From: Umezawaea sp036375055
Lineage (GTDB): Bacteria; Actinomycetota; Actinomycetes; Mycobacteriales; Pseudonocardiaceae
Length of the DNA stretch: 64,000 bases
NCBI RefSeq assembly: GCF_036375055.1
Contig: NZ_DASUSQ010000180.1
Location: forward strand, 28,282 to 92,281
Reading direction: 5' to 3'
The notes beneath the pieces are model-generated. The model worked only from the letters and a program-made list of their open reading frames with translations, was not told where the DNA came from and made no database searches. The translations under genes were made by a program, and so were the position numbers. Positions 15,717 through 23,866 of the stretch are shown here, one piece after another (position 1 is the first letter of the stretch; each line of letters opens with the position of its first letter).

Positions 15717-16791
15717 GGCGCCGTTCGGGCTGCTCGCCGAACTCACCCACCGCTGCCCGCTGCGGTGCGGCTACTGCTCGAACCCGCTGGAACTGGTGCG
15801 CCGCCGCGACGAGCTGAGCACCGAGCAGTGGTGCTCGGTGCTCGACCAGGCCCGCGCGCTCGGCGTCCTCCAGGTGCACCTGTCCGGCGGCGAACCTCTG
15901 GGGCGGCCCGACCTCCCCGACCTCGTGAGCCGCGCGAGCGGCCTCGGCTGCTACGTGAACCTGGTGACCAGCGGCCTCGGCCTGACGTCCGACCGGCTGG
16001 CCGACCTGGCTGCCAGGGGCCTGGACCACGTGCAGCTCTCGGTGCAGGACGCCGACCGCCGGGACGCCGACCGCGTCGCCGGGGTGAGGGCGCACCACCA
16101 CAAGCTGGTCGCCGCCGACCTGGTGACCGGGCTCGGGCTCCCGCTCACGGTGAACGTCGTCCTGCACCGGCGGAACCTCGACCACGTGGCCGGGATCGTC
16201 GCGCTGGCCGAGCGCATGGGCGCCCAGCGGCTGGAGCTGGCCAACACCCAGTACTACGGCTGGGCGCTGCGCAACCGCGCCGCGCTGCTGCCGACCGCGG
16301 ACCAGCTCGCCGCGGCGGCACCGGTCGTGGCCGCGGCGCGGGAACGGCTCCGGGGGTCGATGGAGATCGTCTACGTGGTCGCCGACTACCACGAGGCCCA
16401 CCCGAAGCCGTGCATGCACGGCTGGGGCGCGCGGCAGCTCACCGTGTCCCCCGACGGGACCGTCCTGCCGTGCCCGGCCGCCTCGGTGATCACGGACCTG
16501 GAGTTCGACACCGTGCGGGACCGGCCGCTCGCCGAGATCTGGCACGACTCCCGGTCGTTCACCGCCTACCGGGGCACCGACTGGATGCGCGACCCGTGCC
16601 GGAGCTGCGCCCGCCGGGAGGTCGACTTCGGCGGGTGCCGCTGCCAGGCGTTCCAGCTCACCGGGGACGCGGCGAACACCGATCCCGTCTGCTCGCTCTC
16701 CCCGGACCGCGGGGTCGTGGACCTGGTCCTGGCGGCCGAGGCGCCTCCGGGGGCGGAGCCCGACCTGGTGCCGCGGAGGGCGGCGCGGTGA
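15709..16791 (+). CDS. pqqE: PqqA peptide cyclase PqqE (radical SAM/SPASM)
   Basis: A 360-residue radical SAM enzyme that forms the carbon-carbon bond between Glu and Tyr of PqqA. The radical SAM cysteines are C16, C20 and C23 (CPLRCGYC). The C-terminal SPASM region carries the auxiliary-cluster cysteines in KPCMHGWG, VLPCPAAS, DPCRSCARREVDFGGCRC and DPVCSL. SGGEPLGRPD is the SAM-binding GGE segment. Length is typical. Confidence 0.96.
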   Translation: MAEAPFGLLAELTHRCPLRCGYCSNPLELVRRRDELSTEQWCSVLDQARALGVLQVHLSGGEPLGRPDLPDLVSRASGLGCYVNLVTSGLGLTSDRLADLAARGLDHVQLSVQDADRRDADRVAGVRAHHHKLVAADLVTGLGLPLTVNVVLHRRNLDHVAGIVALAERMGAQRLELANTQYYGWALRNRAALLPTADQLAAAAPVVAAARERLRGSMEIVYVVADYHEAHPKPCMHGWGARQLTVSPDGTVLPCPAASVITDLEFDTVRDRPLAEIWHDSRSFTAYRGTDWMRDPCRSCARREVDFGGCRCQAFQLTGDAANTDPVCSLSPDRGVVDLVLAAEAPPGAEPDLVPRRAAR

Positions 16792-17672
16792 GGGCGGTCC
16801 TGCTCGGCACCGCGGCGGGCGGCGGGTTCCCGCAGTGGAACTGCGCGTGCGGGCCGTGCGAGGCGGCCCGTGCGGGCCGCCTCCGGTCGCGGACGCAGGA
16901 CTGCCTGGCGGTCAGCGGCGACGGCGAGGACTGGTGGCTGTTCAACGCCTCCCCCGACGTCCGCGCCCAGCTCGTGGCGACCGCCGCGCTCGCCCCCGGC
17001 CCCGGTCCCCGCGACACCCCCGTCCGCGGCGTGGTCCTCACCGACGCCGAACTGGACCACGCGCTCGGCCTGCTGGCACTGCGCGGCGCGGCGGGCACGG
17101 AGGTGCGCGCGACCTCGACCGTGCTGGACGCGCTGCGCGGCGACCTGGACCTGCGGGGCGTCCTGGACGGGTACTCCCCGTGGACCTGGCGGGAGGTCGA
17201 GCCGCACGAGCCGTTCGAGCTGCGGGGCGGTCTGGTGGTCACCGCCGTGCCGGTCAGCGGCAAGCGGCCCAGGTACGCCGCGGCGTCCGCGGTGGGCTCG
17301 GACTGGGTGGTCGCGTACCGCGTGGAGGACCAGAGGACCGGCGGTGTCCTGGTCTACGCGCCCTGCCTGGCGACCTGGCCGCACGAGCTGGAACGGCTCC
17401 TCGCCGACGCCGACGTCCTGCTGCTGGACGGCACCTTCCACTCGGCCGGGGAGATGGGCGCCTCCACGGGCGGCACGCACGGGCAGGCCGCGATGGGCCA
17501 CCTCCCGATCACCGCGAGCCTGCCGGAACTCCGCCGCCACCCCGGTGTCCGGCGGATCTACACCCACCTCAACAACACCAACCCGGTGCTGGACCCCGAC
17601 TCCCCGGAGCACGCGGAGCTCGTGGCGGCGGGGGTCGAGGTCCCGCCGGACGGCACCGTCGTCGAGATCTGA
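16788..17672 (+). CDS. pqqB: PQQ biosynthesis protein PqqB
   Basis: A 294-residue metallo-beta-lactamase-fold protein. The PqqB signature LGTAAGGGFPQWNCAC opens the protein; DAELDHALGLL and YTHLNNTNPVLD follow. PqqB hydroxylates the tyrosine-derived ring of the diamino acid intermediate. The GTG at 16788 overlaps the pqqE stop. With this gene the operon A-C-D-E-B is complete. The protease PqqF/G is not encoded here, as is usual for actinobacteria. Confidence 0.95.
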   Translation: MRAVLLGTAAGGGFPQWNCACGPCEAARAGRLRSRTQDCLAVSGDGEDWWLFNASPDVRAQLVATAALAPGPGPRDTPVRGVVLTDAELDHALGLLALRGAAGTEVRATSTVLDALRGDLDLRGVLDGYSPWTWREVEPHEPFELRGGLVVTAVPVSGKRPRYAAASAVGSDWVVAYRVEDQRTGGVLVYAPCLATWPHELERLLADADVLLLDGTFHSAGEMGASTGGTHGQAAMGHLPITASLPELRRHPGVRRIYTHLNNTNPVLDPDSPEHAELVAAGVEVPPDGTVVEI

Positions 17673-17728
17673 AACCGGGGGGTTAAACCCACCGCGCCGA
17701 GGGGCCCCGGCACGCCAGACTCGACGCC

Positions 17729-19006
17729 ATGACGGACACAGAGCTGCTGGGGAAGCTCCGCGACCGCGTGCGGCTGGTGCTGTGGAGCCTCGTCCGTATC
17801 CCGCTGGCGCTGGCCGGGCTGGTGCTGGTCCCGTTGCAGCTCTACGCCTACCCGCTGGTCCTGGTGACGGTCGGCGTGCCGGTCCTGCTCGGCGTGACGG
17901 CGCTGGAGCGGTCCGCGCTGCGGCGCTACCGGCGGTGGGCGGGCGACGTGCTCGGCACGGAGATCGCCTCGCCCTACCGCGTACCGCCCAGCCGCGGGCC
18001 GATCGCGAAGGTGCGGTGGATCGCCACCGACCCGGCCACCTGGCGGGACCTGGCGTGGATGGTCGTCAACGCCCCGCTCAGCATCGCGGCGGGCGTCCTG
18101 CCGCTCGCGCTGTGGGGGAGCGGGATCGCGGGTTTCGTGGCTCCGCTCGCCTGGCTCGACAACGCGACCGTCGAGTACGTCTTCCTGCGCGACGACACCC
18201 CCGGCGGCTACGCACTGGCGCCGATCATCGGCGGGCTGTTCATCGCGGCCGGGTGGTGGGTGACGCCGTGGGCCACGAAGGCGCACGCCGCGGTCGCCCG
18301 GTGGCTGCTCGCGCCGACCGCTCGGGCCACCCTGACCTCGCGGGTGCGGGAGCTGTCGGACTCACGGGCCGACACCGTGGACGCGCAGGCGGCCGAGCTG
18401 CGCCGCATCGAGCGCGACCTGCACGACGGGGCCCAGGCCAGGCTCGTCTCGCTGGGCATGAGCCTCGGCATGGCCGAGGACCTGATGGCCCGCGACCCGG
18501 ACGCCGCGAGGGCGCTGCTGGCCGAGGCGCGCGAGTCGTCGACGCTGGCGCTGGCGGAGCTGCGGGACCTGGTGCGCGGCATCCACCCGCCGGTGCTCGC
18601 CGACCGGGGGCTCGACGGCGCCGTGCGGGCGCTCGCGCTGGCGCTGCCGGTGCCGGTGGAGGTCGACGTCGAGCTGCCCGGCAGGCCGCAGGCTCCGGTC
18701 GAGTCGGCCGCGTACTTCGCCGTGGCCGAGACGCTGGCCAACGTCGCCAAGCACAGCGGGGCCACGTCGGCGTGGATCCGGATCCGGCACGCCGACGAGC
18801 GGCTGGCGGTGATGGTCGGGGACGACGGCCGCGGCGGGGCCGCCGTCACGCCGGGCGGCGGACTTCGGGGGATCGAGCGCAGGCTCGCCGCGTTCGACGG
18901 CACACTCGGACTGGCCAGTCCCGTCGGTGGGCCGACCATCGTGACCTTGGAGCTGCCGTGCGAGTTGTCCTCGGAGAAGACCTCGTCCTCCTCAGGGACG
19001 GCCTGA
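17729..19006 (+). CDS. Sensor histidine kinase (HisKA_3 type)
   Basis: A 425-residue membrane kinase. Four to five hydrophobic segments (about 20-60, 110-145 and 165-182) form the putative sensor domain. A dimerisation/phosphoacceptor helix follows with H232 in IERDLHDGAQARL. The ATPase end has AETLANVAKHSG (N box) and VGDDGRGGA (G box). The pair with the overlapping NarL-type response regulator forms a two-component system. The signal is unknown. It begins 56 bases after pqqB, so partial co-transcription with pqq is conceivable, but a separate promoter is equally possible. Confidence 0.9.
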   Translation: MTDTELLGKLRDRVRLVLWSLVRIPLALAGLVLVPLQLYAYPLVLVTVGVPVLLGVTALERSALRRYRRWAGDVLGTEIASPYRVPPSRGPIAKVRWIATDPATWRDLAWMVVNAPLSIAAGVLPLALWGSGIAGFVAPLAWLDNATVEYVFLRDDTPGGYALAPIIGGLFIAAGWWVTPWATKAHAAVARWLLAPTARATLTSRVRELSDSRADTVDAQAAELRRIERDLHDGAQARLVSLGMSLGMAEDLMARDPDAARALLAEARESSTLALAELRDLVRGIHPPVLADRGLDGAVRALALALPVPVEVDVELPGRPQAPVESAAYFAVAETLANVAKHSGATSAWIRIRHADERLAVMVGDDGRGGAAVTPGGGLRGIERRLAAFDGTLGLASPVGGPTIVTLELPCELSSEKTSSSSGTA

Positions 19007-19605
19007 TCCGGCTGCTGGTGGCCTACGGCTTCGACGTGGTCGAGGCCGTGGACAACGGGCCCGCGCTGCTGGCCGCGCTGGTCGAGCACGAGCCGGACGT
19101 GGCCGTGGTGGACGTCCGGCTGCCGCCGACGTTCACCGACGAGGGCCTGCGGGCGGCCATCGCGGCGCGCAAGCAGGTGCCGGGGCTGCCGGTCCTGGTG
19201 CTGTCGCAGTACGTCGAGCAGCTCTACGCGCGGGAACTGCTGTCCGACCGCGGGGGCGGTGTCGGCTACCTGCTCAAGGACCGGGTGTCGGACGTGACCC
19301 AGTTCGTGGACGCGATCCGCCGGGTCGCGGCGGGCGGCACCGCGATGGACCCCGAGGTCGTCACGCAGCTGCTCGCCAGCCACGTCCGCGACGAGCCGCT
19401 CGGTTCGCTGACGCCCCGCGAGCGGGAGGTGCTCGCGCTGATGGCGGAGGGCCGGTCGAACGGGGCCATCGGGGCCCGGCTGTTCATCGGGGACAAGGCG
19501 GTCGGGAAGCACACCGCGAACATCTTCGGCAAGCTCGGCCTCCCGCCGTGCGACGACGACAACCGGCGAGTACTCGCCGTGCTCGCCTACCTGGACCGGG
19601 GATGA
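18958..19605 (+). CDS. NarL/LuxR-type response regulator
   Basis: A 215-residue regulator. The receiver domain has the acidic pair E7/D8, phospho-acceptor D52 (VAVVDVRLPP) and a conserved lysine in GYLLKDRV. The C-terminal LuxR helix-turn-helix is LTPREREVLALMAEGRSNGA onward. The GTG start at 18958 lies 49 bases inside the end of the kinase gene, an unusually long overlap that suggests translational coupling. It would be phosphorylated by the upstream kinase. Confidence 0.88.
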   Translation: MRVVLGEDLVLLRDGLIRLLVAYGFDVVEAVDNGPALLAALVEHEPDVAVVDVRLPPTFTDEGLRAAIAARKQVPGLPVLVLSQYVEQLYARELLSDRGGGVGYLLKDRVSDVTQFVDAIRRVAAGGTAMDPEVVTQLLASHVRDEPLGSLTPREREVLALMAEGRSNGAIGARLFIGDKAVGKHTANIFGKLGLPPCDDDNRRVLAVLAYLDRG

Positions 19606-19635
19606 CGGCCTTAACCGGCTAAGTAGCATCGGCCC

Positions 19636-21288
19636 ATGACGGAGACGACCGAACTCGCGGACGAGCTGTTCGAGCTGGTGATGGCCATCGAGCCGTTGGA
19701 AGCCTCGCTCTACGGCATCGCCGGGCACGACCACCTCCTCGCCGACCTCACCGAGGCGGGCGGCGCCGCTCAGCGCGCCGCCGCGGTGGACATCGCCACC
19801 CGCGCGCGGGCGCTGCCCGACGAGGACCCGGTGACGCGAGCGGTCGTCGTGCAGCAGGCCGAGTCGCTGGTCGACAGGTTCGACACCCACTCCGTCGAGT
19901 ACACGATCGCCGGGTCGTTCTTCGCTCCCGCGGGCGCGCTGCTGTCGCTCCTGCCGATGACCACCGTCGCGACCCCGGAGCAGCGCCGCGACTACCTGCT
20001 GCGGCTCGCCGCCGTGCCCGCGTTCCTCGACGTGCTGGCCGAGCGCCACCGGGGCGGTCTCACCGCCGGACGGCTGCCGGTCGCGCACCTGGTGCGCGAC
20101 GCCGTCGCGTTCGTCGACCGCTACCTCGCCACGCCGCTGTCGGACGACCCGCTGGCCCGCAAGGACGGCCCGCCGGAGTTCACCGCCGAGCGCGACCGGC
20201 TGCTCGCCGACGTGGTGCGGCCCGCCTACGCCGGGTACCGGGACGTCCTGGAGCGCGAGGTGCTGCCCGCGGGCCGCCCCGAGGGCAGGCCGGGGCTGTG
20301 CTGGCTGCCCGACGGCGCCACCCTCTACGCGAGGCTGGCGCGGGTGCACACGACGACCTCGCGGACCCCGGAGGACCTGCACGAGACCGGTCTCGCGCTG
20401 ATCGCCGACCTGGCGGAGGAGTACAGCGCCGTGGGGCTGCGGGTGTTCGGCACCGACGACCTCGCCGCGATCTTCGACCGGATGCGCACCGACCCAGCGC
20501 TGCGCTGGCGGGACGCCGAGGAGATGCTCGACTCCGCGCGGGGCGCCGTGCGGCGGGCCGAGCTGGCCGCGCCGCGGTGGTTCGGCACGCTGCCCGAGAG
20601 CCGCTGCGAGGTGGCGGCCGTCCCGGAGGCGGAGGCGCCGGGCGCGCCCGCGGCGTACTACTCCCCCACCGCGCTGGACGGCTCCCGCCCCGGCACGTAC
20701 TACGCGAACACCTCGCGGGCCCAGGAGCGCTACCGCTACCAGGCCGAGGCCATCGCGTTCCACGAAGCCGTTCCGGGGCACCACTTCCAGATCACGCTGG
20801 CGCAGCAGATGACCGAGCTGCCGATGCTGCGCAGGCTCGCGAGCATCAACTCCTACCTGGAGGGCTGGGGCCTGTACTGCGAGCGGCTGGCCGACGAGAT
20901 GGGGCTGTACTCCGACGACGTCGCGAGGCTGGGGATGCTGGCGACGGACTCGATGCGCGCGGGCAGGCTCGTCGTCGACACCGGCCTGCACGCGCTGGGC
21001 TGGAGCCGCGCGCAGGCCGTCGACTACCTCACGGAGAACACGCCGCTGGCCCTCGTGGAGATCGAGTCCGAGGTGGACCGCTACATCGCCGCGCCCGGCC
21101 AGGCGCTGTCGTACATGGTCGGCAGGCTGGAGATCCAGCGGATCCGGGCGGAGGCCGAGGCGGTCGCGGGAGACCGTTTCGACATCCGCGCGTTCCACGA
21201 CGTGGTGCTCGGCGGCGGTCCGCTGCCGCTGGCGGTGCTGGACGAGGTCGTCACCGCGTGGGCGACGGCGGAACCGGTTACCACCTGA
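19636..21288 (+). CDS. DUF885-family protein (predicted zinc peptidase-like)
   Basis: A 550-residue mostly helical protein of the DUF885 family. The conserved HExxxGHH-type motif is at H376 (HEAVPGHHFQ), followed by NSYLEGWGLYCERLADEMG, where a further glutamate can complete a zinc site. The C-terminal PGQALSYMVGRLEI segment is typical. Such proteins resemble M32/M3-like metallopeptidases and are predicted to cleave peptides. No signal peptide is seen, so it is cytoplasmic. It starts 30 bases after the response regulator and may belong to the same transcript. Confidence 0.85.
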   Translation: MTETTELADELFELVMAIEPLEASLYGIAGHDHLLADLTEAGGAAQRAAAVDIATRARALPDEDPVTRAVVVQQAESLVDRFDTHSVEYTIAGSFFAPAGALLSLLPMTTVATPEQRRDYLLRLAAVPAFLDVLAERHRGGLTAGRLPVAHLVRDAVAFVDRYLATPLSDDPLARKDGPPEFTAERDRLLADVVRPAYAGYRDVLEREVLPAGRPEGRPGLCWLPDGATLYARLARVHTTTSRTPEDLHETGLALIADLAEEYSAVGLRVFGTDDLAAIFDRMRTDPALRWRDAEEMLDSARGAVRRAELAAPRWFGTLPESRCEVAAVPEAEAPGAPAAYYSPTALDGSRPGTYYANTSRAQERYRYQAEAIAFHEAVPGHHFQITLAQQMTELPMLRRLASINSYLEGWGLYCERLADEMGLYSDDVARLGMLATDSMRAGRLVVDTGLHALGWSRAQAVDYLTENTPLALVEIESEVDRYIAAPGQALSYMVGRLEIQRIRAEAEAVAGDRFDIRAFHDVVLGGGPLPLAVLDEVVTAWATAEPVTT

Positions 21289-21389
21289 CCAGGTGAAACC
21301 ATCCACCGTTAATGTCCAACGCACGAATGCGCGGCCATCACCATTCTTTGCCGTTACGCGGGGTAACCCTATTTCTGCGGAGATAGCCC

Positions 21390-21419
21390 GTTCGAGTGAT
21401 AGCCGCGTATCACTCGAAC
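21390..21419. terminator. Hairpin between DUF885 gene and the UAA tRNA
   Basis: A perfect 12-bp stem GTTCGAGTGATA (21390-21401) with 21408-21419 and a 6-base loop; pairing continues outward after one mismatch. It sits 100 bases after the DUF885 stop and 90 bases beyond the 3' end of the minus-strand tRNA, so it may terminate both. The rest of 21289-21508 is unusually AT-rich and shows no gene. Confidence 0.6.
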
Positions 21420-21508
21420 AGGCGGCACATACCACTGCCGCCAGTAGACATGGGATGATTTCTCAGCGGGTTTACGCTGGCCAGAAGGTTGTCTATGCTT
21501 ATGAAGAG

Positions 21509-21586
21509 TGGTGCCCCCGACGGGAGTCGAACCCGTACCTTTGACCCTTTTAAGGGGCCTGCCTCTGCCGGTTGGGCTACGGGGGC
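21509..21586 (-). tRNA. tRNA with UAA anticodon (probable Leu), short variable loop, CCA encoded
   Basis: A cloverleaf can be folded on the minus strand. The acceptor GCCCCCG pairs with CGGGGGC, then comes A73 and an encoded CCA (21511-21509). The D-arm GCC/GGC has an 11-base loop containing GG. The anticodon stem GGCCC/GGGTC has loop CTTAAAA (anticodon TAA). The variable loop is only AAAGGT. The T-arm is ACGGG-TTCGACT-CCCGT. UAA reads the TTA leucine codon. The three-pair D-stem with a long loop is like tRNA-Leu, but bacterial tRNA-Leu should have a long variable arm, which is missing. It lies 88 bases after the SagB-like gene on the same strand. tRNA confidence is high; charging identity is not settled. 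Confidence 0.85.
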
Positions 21587-21673
21587 AGCGGGCAGCTTAA
21601 AGGTCGTCCGTGGATTCGAGTAACGAGATCGACTCAAGACACCCGCACGGCTCAACGCGTTCCGCTATTACGG

Positions 21674-22744
21674 TCATTTACGTAATGGACCGACGACCGT
21701 CATCCCCAATACCGCTTCGTGATAGGCGTCACAGCCGAGCGCCCGTTCCACCAGTTCGTCGCGCAGCGCGGCCGTGAAGCCGACGCCCAGCCCCATCGCC
21801 GTCGCGACCAGGTAGGCGGTCTGCGAGAGGTGGCCGACGTCCATCTGCACGACGCGGTAGGCGCGCGAGGTGTCGTAGCGCCAGCGGGTGCGCTCCAGCA
21901 CGGCCGTGTAGGCGAGCACCAGCGGTGCGTCACCGACCCACTCCTGGTCCCCCGCGGCCTCGACGATCTGCGCGGGCGTCCACTCCGGCCCGACGGGTTC
22001 GAGCACGTGCCGCGCGCCGTCGTAGTGGTACCAGCCCGGGGGCAGGCCGCAGACGTGGCGCGCGTGCGCGTACAGCTCGACGGGGTGGCGTCCGCCGCCG
22101 GACGGGCTCGTCTTGAACACCGTGCCGGTCCTGCCGATCCGCGACCGCATCGGCGACGGGCCGCCGAGCACGGCCAGCAGCTCGCCGACCTGCTCCAGGC
22201 TCACCCCGTCCGACCCGAACTCGCGGGTGGTCTGGCGGGCCAGCAGCACGTCCAGCACCGGCGCGGCGCCCCACGACGGCCGCGCGGGCAGCACCGGCAG
22301 CTCGACGGCGTCACCGCCGAGCGTCCGGAACGGGGTGGGCGGCGGGTTCTCGCCGAGCTTCACCTCCAGCGCGGCGTCGTGCTCGTCGGCGGCCTGGTAC
22401 TCGGCGTCGCCCAGCGTGCGGCTGGCGAAGTGGAAGTGCCTGGCCGACGCGCCCCAGCTCGACCACGCCAGCAGCAGGTCGCGCTCGGCCTCGTGCTCCG
22501 GGGAGCCCTCGACGATCAGCACGCCCGCGTCCACCAGCTCGTCGAGCACGCGGCGCAGCACGGCCCGGTCCTCCTCGCCCAGCGGGGCGAGGAGTTCGTC
22601 GACCTCGGTGAAGGTGCTGAACTTGCGGCACAGCAGCTCGGCGGTCTCGCTGATCGCGAACTGGCGGTGGTGCAGGTAGTCGTCCCAGACGACGGCGCCG
22701 TTCTCGTAGAACAGCGTCGCGTGTTCAGCGACCTTTGCCCGCAC
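21674..22744 (-). CDS. SagB/ThcOx-like FMN-dependent dehydrogenase
   Basis: A 356-residue protein. The first 150 residues look like a small winged/RRE-like region (FYENGAVVWDDYLHHRQFAI, FTEVDELL, VLRRVLDELVDAGVLIVEGS). The rest is a nitroreductase-fold SagB domain with RQTTREFG, SPSGGGRHPVELY for FMN, WYHYDGARHVLEPV and VQMDVGHLSQTAYLVATAMGLG. SagB enzymes oxidise azolines or related groups in peptide natural products. GTG 22744 overlaps the upstream ATP-grasp gene by 20 bases. No YcaO cyclodehydratase is present. The end of the gene carries a TTA leucine codon (GP-L-RK-stop). The substrate is presumably the peptide encoded upstream or a product made with it; that is inference. Confidence 0.8.
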   Translation of the reverse strand: MRAKVAEHATLFYENGAVVWDDYLHHRQFAISETAELLCRKFSTFTEVDELLAPLGEEDRAVLRRVLDELVDAGVLIVEGSPEHEAERDLLLAWSSWGASARHFHFASRTLGDAEYQAADEHDAALEVKLGENPPPTPFRTLGGDAVELPVLPARPSWGAAPVLDVLLARQTTREFGSDGVSLEQVGELLAVLGGPSPMRSRIGRTGTVFKTSPSGGGRHPVELYAHARHVCGLPPGWYHYDGARHVLEPVGPEWTPAQIVEAAGDQEWVGDAPLVLAYTAVLERTRWRYDTSRAYRVVQMDVGHLSQTAYLVATAMGLGVGFTAALRDELVERALGCDAYHEAVLGMTVVGPLRK

Positions 22745-23864
22745 CCAACAGCTCCTTGAAGCGCTGCGCGACCCAGTCGTGGACCGCGTCCGAGACCAGT
22801 GTGTCCTCCGCGCGGTGTTCGAACCACCGCCAGTCACAGTTCACGTTGACCTCCAGGAAGACGTGGTCCTTCGCCGTCACCAGGAGGTCGAACGCGGCCA
22901 CCTCGACCCGCCAGTAGCGGGCTAAGGCGAGGAGTTTGGCGGACACGGTGTCGGGCACCGTCGTGGGTGTCACCCGGACCGCGTCCGGGTCGACCCACAG
23001 CTGGGCCGGGTCGAGCTTGTCGACCTGGTAGGCGATGCAGCGACCGCCCACGACGAACACCCGCAGCTCCGTCTCGGACGCCAGGTACTGCTGGACGATC
23101 ACCGGCGCCGACTCGGGGGCGTCGCTGGAGCGGCTGGTCTCCAGCGGGCGCGGGAACAGGCCGTGCTGCACGCCGGGGCGCGGCTCCAGCAGGTGCCGCC
23201 CGGAGGTCTTCACGATGCAGTGCGCGCCGCCGGGCCTGGTGCGGCCGGGGCGGGTCGTCACGGCCGTGCGCGGGACGGTCAGGCCGAACGAGGCGGCGTC
23301 GGAGAGCTGCGTGAGGCGGTCGAGGTGGGCCGTGGACCGGGCCGGGTTGACGTGCGCCCAGTCACCGCGGGTCGCGAGCCAGTTCGACACCGCGCCCCAC
23401 TGGTCGACGGCGTACGAGCCCGCGAGCGTGCCCGGTTCGACCGGGAGGGCGGAGAGTTCGAAGTGCCTGCGCCACACCAGGACCGGCCGGAGCAGCCACC
23501 GGTCCAGCTCGACCAGCGGCGCGTCGGTGTAGATCGTCAACGGCAGGTCGGTGCAGCGGTCGGCGTCGATGCGGGCCATCCGGACACCGCGTTCGGCGAG
23601 CGCGATGGAGAGTTCGTTCATCTCCATGTCCGCGCTGCGGGCGAGCACCAGGACGCACGGGACGGGACTGCCGTCGCCTTCGTCGACCATGCCCATCCGG
23701 TGGACCTGCTCCTGGAAGTCCAGGGTCTTGGGGGGTGACCGGAAGAGGTAGTTCTGGCCTTGGAGGAGGAGCGGAGTCGGCTTCACCGGAGTGGGACTCG
23801 GTTCGGGGAGGATTCTTACGGCTTCGAGCGGGGGTCTGTCGACCCCGCGCTCGGAAGCGGTCAC
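22725..23864 (-). CDS. ATP-grasp peptide-maturase-like protein (MvdD/TgmB type)
   Basis: A 379-residue ATP-grasp enzyme. The N-terminal VLVLARSADMEMNELSIALA and DLPLTIYTDAPLVELD segments are typical of graspetide (microviridin-type) ligases. HCIVKTSGRHLLE is the ATP-binding region, VIVQQYLASETELRVFVVGG the central strand, and FLEVNVNCDWRWFE the Mg/ATP motif near the C-terminus. Such enzymes form ester or amide links between side chains of a peptide. GTG 23864 starts 3 bases after the peptide gene; GTG 23894, overlapping that gene, is possible too. Early codons (GTA, AGA, GAA) are AT-richer than the neighbours, hinting at acquisition. The family call is firm, the product unknown. Confidence 0.75.
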   Translation of the reverse strand: MTASERGVDRPPLEAVRILPEPSPTPVKPTPLLLQGQNYLFRSPPKTLDFQEQVHRMGMVDEGDGSPVPCVLVLARSADMEMNELSIALAERGVRMARIDADRCTDLPLTIYTDAPLVELDRWLLRPVLVWRRHFELSALPVEPGTLAGSYAVDQWGAVSNWLATRGDWAHVNPARSTAHLDRLTQLSDAASFGLTVPRTAVTTRPGRTRPGGAHCIVKTSGRHLLEPRPGVQHGLFPRPLETSRSSDAPESAPVIVQQYLASETELRVFVVGGRCIAYQVDKLDPAQLWVDPDAVRVTPTTVPDTVSAKLLALARYWRVEVAAFDLLVTAKDHVFLEVNVNCDWRWFEHRAEDTLVSDAVHDWVAQRFKELLGAGKGR

Positions 23865-23866
23865 GC

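Noticed and set aside
18208..21435. Open frame of over 1000 codons on the minus strand opposite the kinase, regulator and DUF885 genes
   Set aside because: It is an antisense shadow typical of high-GC DNA: low-complexity Arg/Gly/Val/Asp composition, no domain, while the plus-strand genes have clear motifs.
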